DNA of 64,000 nucleotides from Branchiostoma floridae (GCF_000003815.2 NC_049990.1:4206564-4270563), one strand, 5' to 3'; positions 27,401 to 42,400 are shown, numbered from the stretch's first letter. A program made the numbers and translations. The notes: generated from the letters alone by a model not told the origin.

Positions 27401-30400
27401 GGAGAACTTCCATTTGTCGTATCTTCTGTTATGGTCTTCTTTGTGTCTGTTATGATTATGATGATTACGGTAAATGTACCATTGATACTACATGTAAATG
27501 TCTTTCAATGAGCTCTTTAGCATCATTGTTGTAAATGTTGTAAACCCATTTGGTTTGCGTGTTCCCAGGTGTTTGCCTACACAGTTCGTGGCCTGTATGA
27601 GCATTAGACAGGTTCCTGTACACGCTCTTGCTTCACAAACATGTAACATATTAACGTACATGTAACATGTCTGAAAACATTCAGCATTCAGACATGTTAC
27701 ATGAAGTCTCAAACATTAACACTTAAGTCAATGCTGTTTCCAGGTGTTTGCCTACACTGTGCGTGGCCTTTACGAACAGGATAAGTTCCTTTACACCCTC
27801 CTGTTGCACACAGAATATTATTATAACACTTCTCAATGTTGTTTCCAGGTGTTTGCGTACACAGTGCGTGGCCTGTATGAGCAAGACAAGTTCCTGTACA
27901 CGCTCTTGCTTCACATACATGTAACATAACGTAACATGTCTGAAAACATTCAGCATTCAGACATGTTACGTGAAGTCTCAAACATTAACACTTAAGTCAA
28001 TGTTGTTTCCAGGTGTTTGCCTACACGGTGCGAGGCCTGTATGAGCAGGATAAGTTCCTGTACACCCTCCTGCTTCATATAACATAAACCAAAGGTTCGG
28101 TACTTACAGACAGTAACAATTCTCGATGTTGTTCCCAGGTGTTTGCGTACACAGTGCGTGGCCTGTACGAGCAGGATAAGTTCCTGTACACCCTCCTGCT
28201 TCATATAACATAAACCAAAGGTTCGGTACTTACAGACAGTAACAATTCTCGATGTTGTTCCCAGGTGTTTGCGTACACAGTGCGTGGCCTGTACGAGCAG
28301 GATAAGTTCCTGTACACCCTCCTGCTTCATATAACATAAACCAAAGGTTCGGTACTTACAGACAGTAACAATTCTCGATGTTGTTCCCAGGTGTTTGCGT
28401 ACACTGTGCGCGGCCTGTATGAGCAGGACAATTTCCTGTACACACTCCTGCTTCATATAACATAAACCAAAGGTTTGGTACTTACAGACAGTAACAATTT
28501 TCGATGTTGTTCCCAGGTGTTTGCGTACACAGAATATTATTATAACATTTCTTAATGTTGTTCTCAGGTGTTTGTACGAGCAGGATAAGTTCCTGTACAC
28601 CCTCCTGTTGCATACAGATTATTATTATAACACTTCTCAATGCTGTTCCCAGGTGTTTGCGTACACTGTTCGTGGCCTGTATGAGCAAGTTCCTGTACAC
28701 GCACTTGCTTCACATACATGGAACATAACGTAACATGTCTAAAAAAATTCAGCATTCAGACATGTTACGTGAAGTCTCAAACATTAACACTTAAGTCAAT
28801 GCTGTTCCCAGGTGTTTGCCTACACGGTGCGAGGCCTGTACGAGCAGGATAAGTTCCTGTACACCCTTCTGCTTTACTGTATAAAATATGATATGTATAG
28901 CACTGGTACCTTGTGAAGTCTTAGACAGTAACAATTTTCGATGTTGTTTCCAGGTGTTTGCGTACACAGTGCGTGGCCTGTACGAGCAGGACAAGTTCCT
29001 GTACACCCTCCTGCTGGCCCTGAAACTGGACCTGCAGGCGAAGGCCATCCGCCACGAGGAGTTCCAGACTTTCATCAAAGGTCAGGACTGAAGTCTTTCA
29101 GTAATTCAGTCGAATGTTTTTACCTGTTCATAGATTAACCACCCTCACACTCAGGGTTGACATCGCGGCAAAGCCTAACGATATCACCCCTGACAATTCA
29201 GCCAGGGTGTTTGGGTATTTGGGGCGCCCTGCTTATGAATATTAATGAGCTTGCCTGATTTGTCGCGGGCCAATCAGCGACCGGATTGCAAGTTTCGAAC
29301 AAACAGCGTACGGCGCGGCGTGTACAAAGATCTGTTTATCTTTGCGTGATGGTAATGTTTTTTTTTCGTATGCTAGGTCGGTACATGTATACGGTGATGC
29401 CGTGGTTACGTATACCCACAGAACCGACAACTGTTAAATTTGGTACCTGATAAAGACGTCTGGACGCTGAAAGAACGTTACGCTGGTAATGTTATCTTGC
29501 TCTTGAATATTAACGAGTCGCCTTATATGGCGCCTTTCCGAGCTTTCGACAACAAAAAGCCAGTTGGTTAGAAGCCACGCCCCAAATACCCAAATACCCT
29601 GGCTGAATTGTCAGGGGTGATATCGTTAGGCTTTGCCGCGATGTCAACCCTGAGTGTGAGGGTGAGATTAACATGTACTTGTAACTCCTGGTCATGGCCA
29701 CAGATGTTTTTTGACAGAATATGATTTCAAAACTGATCTGTTTTTGATAATGCACAGTCAAAAAGGAGCAATGCCACAGACTGTAGCATCATGTTTCATG
29801 CTTCGGTTGATTTCGGTTGATGATTTTGCCACTAAGTCCAATGACCGTATTCTTTAAATCACAGAACAGAAAATGAGGAGGGCTTAAGAAAAAACAATTA
29901 TAGCTTTCTGGCGCCCCTGTGTATTTCTCATATCTTGATTGTATTTTTATTTTGTTGGTTTGTATGCACAATTTCAAACAAGTCACAGTATCATACAGAC
30001 ATACTGTATGAATACTCAACCCCCAAAAAGCATGTTAGGGCAGTTATATCCCCCCCCCCATAACACCTTGTACATGACTCGCAAGTAGTACTACCTGAAA
30101 ACTTGATACACCTTTTGTGTTTTGTAACGGTGGTTACCCTATAAACTCTGGTATACAGATGGTGCAGCCCTGGATCTGTACTGTATACATGTACCTGTAC
30201 CTAAATTTTCTGTACTGGTACCCACACCTACACACCTATAACCCTGTAAACTCCGGCACACAGGTGGTGCAGCCCTGGACCTGAACGCTGTGGAGCCAAA
30301 GCCGAAGAAGTGGATTCTGGACATGACCTGGCTTAACCTGGTCCAGCTCAGCAAGCTGCCGCAGTTCAGCCAGATTGTCAACCAGGTATGATCACGTCTT

Positions 30401-33400
30401 CATTGTGGAATTTTTGTTTAAATTAGTGTAAATCACTACAAGTTGACAAATATTATAGCCACTACACATGTACATGTACATGTATGTTGACATGATCCAA
30501 TTTCGGCAACATCCACTGTACTCAGTATCACTTTGATGTTTTAGAAACCAATGAATGCATTGCATACAATCTGAGAGGAATTTTGCATTTGAAGGAAATT
30601 TGCTAGGATTTCCAAACACATTGTATTCCCAATATCTAGTTAGAAAGTCTTGTGGTCTTCAACATTTATAGCTACTAGCAGTTGCTCATTGAGCAACTGG
30701 ATTTGATTTTGGAAATGGTCAGACGTTTCAGATAGCATCCACTTTCTTTCGTCAGTGACATACAGGAGAACTTTGTTGAACAGCAAAGGACCACAAGACC
30801 GACTGTAAAATTGATAAATAATTCTATAACTTAATCTGTTTTCTAGGTTGCTCGTAATGACAAGGGGTGGAAGACCTGGTTCGACTCTGACGCCCCCGAG
30901 GACGAGCCCATCCCAGATGGGTATGACAGCTCCCTGGACATCTTTGGGGAAGACCCTGCTGGTTCGCTCCTGGTGCCCGGACCGTACCATCCCACAGGCA
31001 CGCAACTACATCGGCGAGAGGATCGGAGTCAGGGTGAGCAACCTGTCATTTAAATCATCCTGTAATTCTTACATGATATAACGCTCGTTCACCTTTATCC
31101 ATGGGGTAACTTATATTTTGTATGATTTATGAGTACTGTTACTGAAGTCTTCACTGTCGTTTATTTCCTTTGCACAGATTCATTGTCTGTGTACACTGAC
31201 TGACAGTAGTCGAATAATAATAAAAAATAACGGTCCTAACCTCTTGGTCCAGAGGCAGGGACACTAAACACTGGACTAATGTAAAAACCTAATATCTTTT
31301 TTCCTGCAGTTTGCAGAGGGAGTGATCCTAAACATGGAGCAGATGTGGGAAGAGAGCACCACCCGAGAGCCCATGGTCTGCTTCCTGTCCATGGGGTCTG
31401 ATCCCTCCGAGAACATTGAACGGCTGGCCAAGAGCAAGGGGATGCGTAAGTACAAGACTTAGTATCTATAGGGTAAAGGATTTTTTAAAAGTTTCCTGAG
31501 TCTTATCATGAGTTAAACCATCTGGGAGCCCACGGTCTGCTTTCTGTCCATGGGGTCCAATCCCTCCGAGAACATCGAACGGCTGGCCAAGAGCAAGGGG
31601 ATGCGTAAGTACAAGTATCTATAGGGTAAAGGATTTTTTTAAAGTTTCCTAAGTCTTATCATGAGTTAAACCATCTGGGAGCCCACGGTCTGCTTTCTGT
31701 CCATGGGGTCGGATCCCTCCAAGAACATCGAACGTCTGGCCAAGAGCAAGGGGATAAGTAAGTACAAGACTTAAAAGTTACACAGTACAATACAACAGTC
31801 CTGTATGCAACGTAACCTTAACATAGTACAACAGTCCGATATAGAACTAAGTTAGAATGGACACATTAAGTAAGACATTCCTGTTGGAATTAAACGTTAA
31901 CATTGGACAACTGTTTGACATGGAGCTTATTAAAGTGCAGTACATCAGTCCTATGTGGAACTTTGCATTGGTGATATGTTCATGTCTACAGTTGCTTATA
32001 GTAGTAATCATTTGCAATTCCCCTGACAGCCATTAGAGCAATCTCTATGGGTCAGGGCCAAGAGGTTCACGCGCGCCGCCTGGTGTCCCAGTTCATGGCC
32101 GAGTTCATTCACTCATTCATTCATTCATTCACTCATTCTTTCATTCCCCTGACAGCCATTAGAGCGATCTCCATGGGACAGGGACAGGAGGTCCATGCGA
32201 GGCGCCTGGTTTCCCAGTTCATGGCCGAGGGAGGCTGGGTGCTGCTGCAGAACTGCCATCTGGGACTGGACTACATGGAGGAACTGCTCGACGTGGTATG
32301 TTTATTTGTTTGTTTGTTTGTTTGTTTGTTTGTTTGTTTATTTATTTATTTGTTCGTCTGTGAAATGCTGCAGGTGCTGCTGCAGAGTTGCCCATTGTGT
32401 TTGGAAAGCCGGATTGATCAATCATTGTTTAAATGAGTTAAACTTTAGTTTAAGAAAATAATGAGATTGAAGAAAAAGAGCCCTTTTGTTTTTTGAGGCT
32501 TCATCTCTTTTCTTAGCCCCCATACTAGTTCAATAGAATAGTTCTCAATTGTTGCCATGATGGTAACTACATTGTATACTGTTTGATTGCCAGTTTCCAA
32601 GTCCCTCTACAGCTGCAACAGTTTATTTCCCCGGACAGCCATTAATTATGGAACTCTCTCGACGTCAACTGTTTTCCTCTTGTCTACAACTTATCAGTCT
32701 TCAAAAGAAATGTCCACTGCTATTTCCGTATACAATAATAGTTCATTGCCTCCAAGTGGTCTAATGACCTTGCTCTGAATAATCTTGTCAAAAAAAACAT
32801 AACTGAATGTTGGACATAGGAGTTTTCTTTTACACAATCAGTTTTTCACACCTGCTGACATTTTGGTCTCTGTCAGACATCTTCCTCAGAGCTTCTCAGG
32901 TGAGAAAAACTGGTTGTGTAAAAGATAGTATGTCCTATGATCTACCAGCCTGATGAAATTATTTTTGGAAATAACTGAATGTTGTTTACACCTTTTACCA
33001 CAGTTGAACACCACAGAGAACATCAACGAGACGTACCGCACCTGGCTGACCACCGAGGTGCACAAGAAGTTCCCCATCAACCTGCTGCAGCAGTCCATCA
33101 AGTACACCAACGAGCCACCACAGGGCGTCAAGGCCGGGCTCAAGAGGACATATGCTGCCTTCAACCAGGTAAGATCAGAAACAGCAGTAACTCTTTTATA
33201 TTAAAGATTTCTCAAACATCAAGTACACCAACGAGCCCCCGCAAGGTGTCAAGGCCGGGCTCAAGAGGACATACGCTGCCTTCAACCAGGTAAGGACAGA
33301 ATTAGAAACTCGTGACTCTATCATATCATCAATTCCTTTAAAAATAAAGGCTAGTGCACCACAAGCACTGTCAAAGGCTTTACTCAAAAGGACTTAGTGT

Positions 33401-36400
33401 CACTGCCTTTAACCAAGTAGCAATTATATTATATCAGATACAACGAAACGAGACAACAAGGAATCATATCTACTAAGTAAATTTTTTCTAAACATAAAAG
33501 ATGACACTGAATACCTCTGTCTTTTCCCCCTGCAACATGCCCCAGTGGAAGACCATGCTGTACAAAGTCATGTATTGAGTATAATAATCGGACTCAATCC
33601 CATAACACAGTCTACATTATGACACTGAATACCTGTCTCTGTCCCCCTGCAGGAGTTCATCGACATCTCCAACATGCCCCAGTGAAAGCCCATGCTCTAC
33701 AAACCTCTAGCCATACAACTTTATGACCTAATATGCTGGACTTAAACCTATAATATATGACGCTGAATACCTTTCTTACCCCTGCAGGAGTTCATCGACA
33801 TCTCCAACATGCCCCAGTGGAAGCCCATGCTTTACGGCGTGGCGTTCCTCCACACCACAGTCCAGGAGCGGCGCAAGTTCGGCCCGCTCGGATGGAACAT
33901 CCCGTACGAGTTCAACCAGGCCGACTTCAACGCCAGCGTGCAGTTCGTGCAGAACCATCTGGATGAGCTGGATCTCAAGAAGGTGGGTTCATTCCTTGTG
34001 GTTCCAATCACCTGGAGTACTGTGTTGTTTTTTCACTGTTTCAGACTTTATCATTGCATGGATCCCAGATGATTCATCATCATCAGTCACTGCATTCTGC
34101 ATGGATCTATTGCCTTGACTTAACAATGTAACTGGTTATAGATAAATAGTTATAAATATAGCTTTTTTTCCGACCTTTATTTAACCTTGATACATCTTCG
34201 GCCTAAGCCGTTTTTCAAGATTTCAAGGGTGGAGGAGGTCAGAGGTCTTACCTTCTTCATAATAAACAAAATGTCATATATTACACACAAAAAATACAAT
34301 TCAACATTCCTTAATCACTTTTGAACATAACCTTTAAGTTTCTTAAGTTTTTTTTTTAAGTTTAAGGTTGCATTATTGAGGCACCTTGCTTGCTAAGAGG
34401 GGGTCATAAGATAAAATTCTAGTTTTGTCAATCAATATTTCATGACTGTTCGCGCATTGCCCAGCTTGTCACTGTATCCAAGGGAACTCACACCTCCCTG
34501 CTATATCAAGAAATCAGATATTGCAACATTTTGTGTAAAATACATTCAAGTAAAACATATAAACGAACCAAAGCAACAAGAAGCTGTAGTCTGAAACATT
34601 GACAGCCTTGGTTGGAGAAGATTACAGCTTTTTTTAAGAAGCATGTCATATTTCTAACCTGTGTGTTTGCCTTGCAGGGTGTGTCATGGAACACCGTACG
34701 TTACATGCTAGGTGAGATTCAGTACGGCGGCCGTGTCACTGACGACTTGGACAAGATCCTGCTCAACACCTACTGCAGGGTCTGGTTTGGAGATCACATG
34801 TTCGGCCCCAACTTCGTCTTCTACAAGGGTAGGTATCTGTTGATTGCATGGTTCGAAATATCACCTGTTGGTGCAGGTAAAATTGGAGCTGTGCATGCAC
34901 CTAACCTGCACTGGTCCATGTAATGGGTTTTATAAATGTCCTATAGGTGTATGTGGATTGTTATTACTAGCTGCATTGACTGTTACCATCTAATAAAAAA
35001 AAATAGCAATGGTTCCTCAACAATTTCAGTATGATCCATACTTCCTAAATTCAGAGTGGTGCAGGTAAAATTTGTCTGGTGTAGGTCAATGTTACCATTA
35101 TCAGGCATCCAGAAAAAAGTATTTCGAGCCCCATAAGTTGATATTTGTTGTCTCGTTTCCAGGTTACCCCATCCCTAAGTGTAAGAACATCCAGGAGTAC
35201 CGAGACTACATCCAGAGCTTGCCGCTGAAGGACACGCCCGAGGTGTTCGGTCTGCATCCCAACGCTGACATCACCTACCAGACCAGCATGGCCAACAGGT
35301 GTGTCAGGGTTAAGATTATGTAAAAGACACCAATTACGATGAAAGAGAATAGTCTTGGACATCATGAGTGTGTATATTCTTATGAATACATTTCTATTTT
35401 TTGTTTCTATAAACAGCCCGGCCAGGCCCCGGTTTGGAAATATGACGTTAGCCTAACTGTATTCAGATATTGAGTTCATAAACACATCACTTGTGAGGTC
35501 AACAATTCTTACAGTCACACAACGAAAGGTGTCGATCTGCCAATGTTTAGAAAGTCCTTCTTCTACCTTTCCCTGCGTAATACTGACTTATTCTAATGTC
35601 TAGTGTTTTTGAATGGAATGCAAAGGATTAAGCATACCTTTGATTACAACTCAGAATTGTTAACTCAAAAAATGAACTGCTTTTATCTAATCTGTGTCTT
35701 CCCATAACTTTGGTAAGAATTCACCAAAACTTGTGAAGGCATGATTTCTTTTGATTTACAGTTAATTTAAGGAAAAACAGCAGCAGCTAAAATATCTACA
35801 ACACAAAACCATCCTTTCAAAGATTTCTGCATCTGTATCTATACAGATGCAGTAATTCTGGTACTGATTTACTAAATTAATAAAAAATTCTTTTTTCATT
35901 TTTTCTCCCAGCACCCTGGGCACCATAGTGAGCATCCAGCCAAAGGAGAGCGCCGGGGGCGGCGGGGAAACACGTGAGAGCGTCGTGCAGAGGCTGGCCA
36001 ATGAGATGCTGGAGAAACTGCCGCCAGACTACGTGCCTCATGAGGTAAAGAAAAAAACATTTAAAACCTCTTTTATAGCTTGAAAATCCAGTGAAAATGA
36101 AAGGAAAAAGGAAAGTGATCTCAATCCAGTTTTAGCACACTGAAGAGCTAAGTGACACAGCCTGAATCGAATTTACAGCTTCTAGTTCCAGAGGCAAGGC
36201 CAATAACCACTGTACTATGCACACTACCTGTGATAACTTGCCATCTGCATCTGATACAAACTAAAGTACAACATGTACCTGTTATCTACCACTAATTTAT
36301 AATTATGCTCCTTTTTTTCTTAGAAGTACACAACGTCATGTAGCTGTTTTCTTGTTTGGTGTGCTTAAGGGCTGTTATATGCTCTTCAACATATACACAG

Positions 36401-39400
36401 ATGCATGACATACATCATAAATTCATAAATCAACTTTCAAATTGTTACTTCACCTTGTAGCAATGCACTAGCCCATTTGAAATTCAGCTTCGAAATAAGA
36501 GCTTTCACTTTCTACCCCCCAGGTGAAAGAGCGTCTGCGTAAGATGGGCCACCTGGCGCCGATGAACATCTTCCTGCGGCAGGAGATCGACCGGATGCAG
36601 CGGGTCATCACGCTGGTCCGCACGACCCTGACCGACCTGAACCTCGCCATCGAGGGAACCATCATCATGAGTGAGAACCTCCGCGATGCCCTGGACAACA
36701 TGTACGATGCTCGGGTGCCAGCTGCCTGGAAGAAGGTAAACAGTAAACTGGATTTCAGCTCCTATTCTATGGCTGTCAAAACTATATAATATAAAGAATC
36801 AATCAATATTTGTGGAATATGTGAAACAGCACCACATTGCAAGGAAATACAAAAGTGAGTAGATGAAATAGATATTTGATAATGAAAAAAGTGTAAGCAC
36901 AGTGTTTTATAGGACCTTTCCTGCAAGTATTCTTATGATGCCAGCAGGAACTTAGGTTTAGATTTGTAAAATGTTGCTAACAAATGTTGCAGCAGACATC
37001 TTATTGGTGTTTCATAGCAAAACTCTGGACGATGAAAACATACAGTGTTATTGCCTGGATCAGAATCAACAAAGGGTCCAACGTTTGTCCGGAAAAGGAA
37101 ACTTTCACTGTACATTGCCCATCTTTTCTCCTCCACCTGCCCAGGTGTCCTGGGAGTCGGCCACGCTGGGTTTCTGGTTCACGGAGCTCCTGGAGAGGAA
37201 CACCCAGTTCTCCACGTGGGTGTTCGAGGGGCGACCCCTGCAGTTCTGGATGACCGGGTTCTTCAACCCTCAGGTGGGTCAGTTAGACACAATCAGCATG
37301 GAATATGACATCCTACTGTTATACATTATACACTGAGCCAGGTTATAGTTTCTTTTGATAGGTAGGTATGTGAGGGACTCTAAATCTCCTAAAGATGACA
37401 AGAATTGTGAAATAGCAGTTACTCATTGACAAGCAACTGGATATGGTTTTGGAAACGGCCAGACATCTAAGCAGAATCCACTACCTTTCGTCAGTGACAC
37501 TGAGGAGATCTGTTGAAGAGCAGATTTTATACCTAATAGATGCAAAGGATGTAAAGACAAACTTTAGATCGTCTGAAAGGAAACAAAAGTAAGACAAACT
37601 CAAGAAAATGTTGAGTTCTCCACGTGGGTGTTCGAGGGGCGACCCCTGCAGTTAGTTCTGGATGACTGGCTTCTTCAACCCTCAGGTGGGTTAATATGCA
37701 CAGTGTCAGCAGGCAGATAGTATCCTACAGTTATTCATAGAATAGAATCAAAATTATGTGTGGCACATGGCTGTTTCCAGCTTTTTTTTACATCCGACTC
37801 ATGTGGGACTCAGTAAATGAGTCATAGGTTAGACTGACTTAAAACTGGTTGCTCAAGTCTATGGATAACTGGATTATTCAAACTACACTCTCAACTATAG
37901 GGAAAAGTTAAATGTCAAGTTGCACCTCCTGCTGTTCAGTCAAGACCTGTCAGGGGGCATTGCAATACCAGTCTGAAATTTATAGCTAATACTTATCTAA
38001 AAATGGCTGCATTAGAGAGCCTTAACATTAGTATTGTGCTGCAGTCAAACTAATACCTGGAATAAACTACAGTGTACAAAGTAATGTACAGTGTAAGTAT
38101 ATTGACCAATAAATCTTGAGGCAAGGATGTCCAGAAGCTGTTACAGTTACTGTAACAGTCTACAGAAAGTTACTCAGTAAGATTGGAAACTGATAGATTT
38201 TGGCCATTGCACAGCTGGGCATACCCATACTATTATCAAGACATGTGGTGTGCACTTTAAATGTGGTAGTGTCCTTAAACACAGTACCATTATTAGGGCT
38301 TTTCTGCATTCCTTCTGAAGTGACTATACCAACCTCTACCTCTGTTGAATGTAAATTGAGTTTAGACTAATTGAAGGGTATAGACTGATACTCACAACTA
38401 AAGTGGAAGCTTTCAAATCGCATTCGCCATTTTCCATTTACTGTAGCTCTGGTCTTAAACTCGGGAACAAAACTCTAACTGGAGGATTGGGATTCAAACC
38501 ATGAACTTAAAGTTCCAAAGTGAAGAGCAACAAAACTAGAGCACACTTTTCACAAGCTTTTTCATATCACAATGTTTCCCCCAGGGCTTTTTGACAGCCA
38601 TATTTTAATGAAATCACTTAATGTTTTAACCAAGAAATATTCCAAAATGTTTTGTAATTTTACTCCTTTCCAAAATTTCTGATGTTATTTCTTAACTATG
38701 GTTTCATGAGGGCTTACTCATAGCCATTGTATATACCCCACGGTAACACATGATAAGTGCATATTTTCAATAAGGTCTGATTTTATGTGCTTTATTCCTC
38801 CAGGGTTTCCTGACAGCCATGCGACAGGAGATCACGCGAGCGCATGCTGCGAAGGGCTGGGTGCAGGACATGGTCATTCTGCACAACGACGTCACCATAA
38901 TAACACAGTTATTAATATCATTTTCTGTGCATTGTTCCTGCAGGGTGTCCTGACAGCCATGACTGTTGGAGAGATTTTCTCTATCTAAAAATCATTATAA
39001 GACATAATATGATTTTCAGTAAGGTCTGATTTTATGTGGTTTGTTCCTTTAGGGTTTCCTAACAGACTGTTGGAGAGATGACTCTCTCTTTCTCAATCAT
39101 AATAACTTAAAGACATAAATATAATTTTCTGTAAGGTCTGATTTTATGTGTTTCGTTCCTCCAGGGTTTCCTGACAGCCATGCGACAGGAGATCACACGA
39201 GCGCACGCCGCGAAGGGCTGGGCGCTGGACATGGTCATACTGCACAACGACGTCACCCGGATGTTCAAGGAGGACGTCGTCGCACCTCCCCCGGCTGAAA
39301 TAGGTCAGTCCAACTCCTGGGAGGTCATACTATAAAATTAATGCAGAAACTTTCACGTTGGTTTAATGTTCGCGGTTTTTGTGGTGGCCGCTTCACCGCG

Positions 39401-42400
39401 AACGTAAGACCACCGCAAATGTTTTTCCATGGCAGTAAGAGACTACAGTGCACTTATTGGTGCTACCGTGAACTTAACACCAATGCGAAAAGTCCTTTTT
39501 TCCACTACCGCAAAATTAATCCCCGCGAACTTAAATGCATTCAGTACCTTTAGTCATGCTTAAAGTACTTTTTGTCCCTCTTATATCGCCTTCATTCCTT
39601 CCCTCAGTCCTATTCTCACCTCTATTGAAAGAATGACTGAATGAATGAATCAATGTATCTGTAGCTGTATAGCCAGTATAACTACCCTTCGGTGTAACAC
39701 ACCAGCTTCTATATCTGTATCGCTATTGCCAGTATAACTACCCTTCGGTGTAACACACCAGCTTCTATATCTGTATCGGTATTGCCAGTATAACTACCCT
39801 TCGGTGTAACACACCAGCTTCTGTATCTGTATTCTGTATTGCAGGTATAACTGCCCTTTATTGCAATGCTCTAGCTTTGAAGATATGCAACAATTGCACA
39901 TCTAGGCCACAATGTTCCAGGCTATTGAACATCAATATGATTATGAAAGCCATGACAACATGCAACACACGTACACAGACAAAATTGTCTTCTCAGAACT
40001 CCCTCAGAAATCCAGTGGGTGTCTGCTTCAATTAGAAATTCTGCTGGTTACTTCATAGTGCAAGTGATGCTCAACCAATTACAAGCAGATTAACAGATTG
40101 CATTGACATGTGAACTGAAATGAAAGCAAGAAGTGGTTAAAGAAAGCAGTGAAATATAAAAACTGAAATGAACAGCAAATAGATCAATTGGACCGTACTT
40201 GTGCTACGTGACAAGCTGTAGGAATGAATGAATGAATGAATGAATGAATGAATGAATGAATGAATGAATGAATGAATGATATATATATATATATATATGA
40301 ATGAACAGCTGACTAAACTGATGACGGATTTGATGTCCGCTATCCTTTTCTTATTCATTTCCTCTGGCCTTACCCAAATCGTGTTTGTGTATGGCTTGAA
40401 CTTTTGGACGGAGCAACTTGTGCCAGAAAGAACATCAAACTAATCGAGCCCCAACCCAAAGTGCTGTTCACCAACATGCCTGTGTTGTTGTTTTTCTTTC
40501 CTTTTCTTACCCATTTCTTCCCCCGCTCCCCATGCAGGCAGTGTGTATGTTCTTGGACGATGCCAGTTGAGACAGAAAGACCATCAGACTGATGAAACCC
40601 CAACCTAAATGTTGTTCACTATCATACCTGTGTCATTGTCTGTCATTCTGTGTTAGTTTGTCATTCATTTCTTCCCTCCCTCCCTCCCCAGGCGGTGTGT
40701 ATGTGTACGTCCTGTTATTGGACGTAGCCAGTTAGGACAGGAAGAACATAAAACTGATCGTCGAGCCTCAGCCTAAAATGTTGTACATCACCAACATGCC
40801 TATGTCGTTGTCTTTCATCTCTTTTCATATTAATCATTTCTTCCCTCTATCGCCCAGGCGGTGTGTATGTGTACGGCCTGTTCTTGGACGGAGCTAGTTG
40901 GGACAGAAAGAACATCAAACTGATTGAGCCCCAGCCCAAAGTGCTGTTCACCAACATGTCTGTGTCACTGTCATTCAGTTTGTCATTCATTTCTTCCCTC
41001 TATCGCCCAGTTGGTGTGTATGTGTACGGCCTGTTCTTGGACGGAGCTAGTTGGGACAGAAAGAACATCAAACTGATTGAGCCCCAGCCCAAAGTGCTGT
41101 TCACCAACATGCCTGTTTCGTTGTCTGTCATCCCTTTTCATACTCATTTCTTCCCTCTATCGCCCAGGCGGTGTGTATGTGTACGGCCTGTTCTTGGATG
41201 GAGCTAGTTGGGACAGAAAGACCATCAAACTGATCGAGCCCCAGCCCAAAGTGCTGTTTACCAACATGCCTATCTTTCATTCATTTTGTCAATTCATTTC
41301 TTCCCTCCATCCCAGGCGGTGTGTATGTGTATGGCCTGTTCTTGGATGGAGCCAGTTGGGACAGAAAGAACATCAAACTTATCGAGCCCCAGCCCAAAGT
41401 GCTGTTTACCAACATGCCTATCTTTCATTCAGTTTGTCATTCATTTCTTCCCTCCATCCCAGGCGGTGTGTATGTGTACGGCCTGTTCTTGGACGGAGCC
41501 AGTTGGGACAGGAAGAACATAAAACTGATTGAACCTCAGCCTAAAGTGTTGTTCACTAACATGCCTGTGTCATTGTCTGTCATCCCTTTTCATACTCATT
41601 TCTTCCCTCTATCGCCCAGGCAGTGTGTACATGTGTATGTGTATGGCCTGTTCTTGGACGGAGCCAGTTGGCTGAGTTGGGACAGGAATAACATCAAGCT
41701 GATCGAACCCCAATCCAAAGTGCTGTTCACTAACATACCTGTCTTTCATTCAGTTCATCATTCATTTCTTCCCTCCCTCCCAGGTGGTGTGTATGTGTAC
41801 GGCTTGTTCTTGGACGGAGCTAGTTGGGACAGAAAGAACATCAAACTGATTGAGCCCCAGCCCAAAGTGTTGTTCACCGATATGCATGTGTCATTGTCTT
41901 TCATTCTTTTTCTTACTCTTCCCTCCCTCCCTCTCCCCCAGGTGGTGTGTATGTGCACGGCCTGTTCTTGGACTGAGCCATTGAGATAGGAAGAACATAA
42001 AGCTGATTGAACCCCAGCCTTATAAGTGTAATGTTCACCACCATGCCTATGTCTTTATCTTTCATTCATTTTGTCGCTCATTTCTTCCCTCCCTCCCAGG
42101 CGGTGTGTATGTGTATGGCCTGTTCTTGGACAGAGCCAGTTGGGACAGAAATTAAAGAACTCAAACAGATCGAGCCCCAGCCTAAAGTGTTGTTCACCAA
42201 CATGCCTGTGTCATTGTCTGTCATCCCTTTTCATACTCATTTCTTCCCTCCCTCCCCAGGTGGTGTGTATGTGTATGGCCTGTTCTTGGATGGAGCTAGC
42301 TGGGACAGAAAGAACATCAAACTGATCAAACCCCAGCCTAAATGTTGTTCGCAACATGTCTGTGTCACTGTCATTCAGTTTGTCATTCATTTCTTCCCTC

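Larger units (their letters stand above)
29081..30263. other. Intron 32, mostly a transposon insertion
   Basis: It holds the hAT-like element at 29140-29664 and a short upstream copy of the exon 33 border at 30147-30178. The remainder is AT-rich, with a C-run near 30051. Confidence 0.6.

Noticed and set aside
27992-28600. Minus-strand 202-codon frame across the exon 32 array
   Set aside because: It is the antisense of tandem exon copies; periodic sequence without stops gives it its length.
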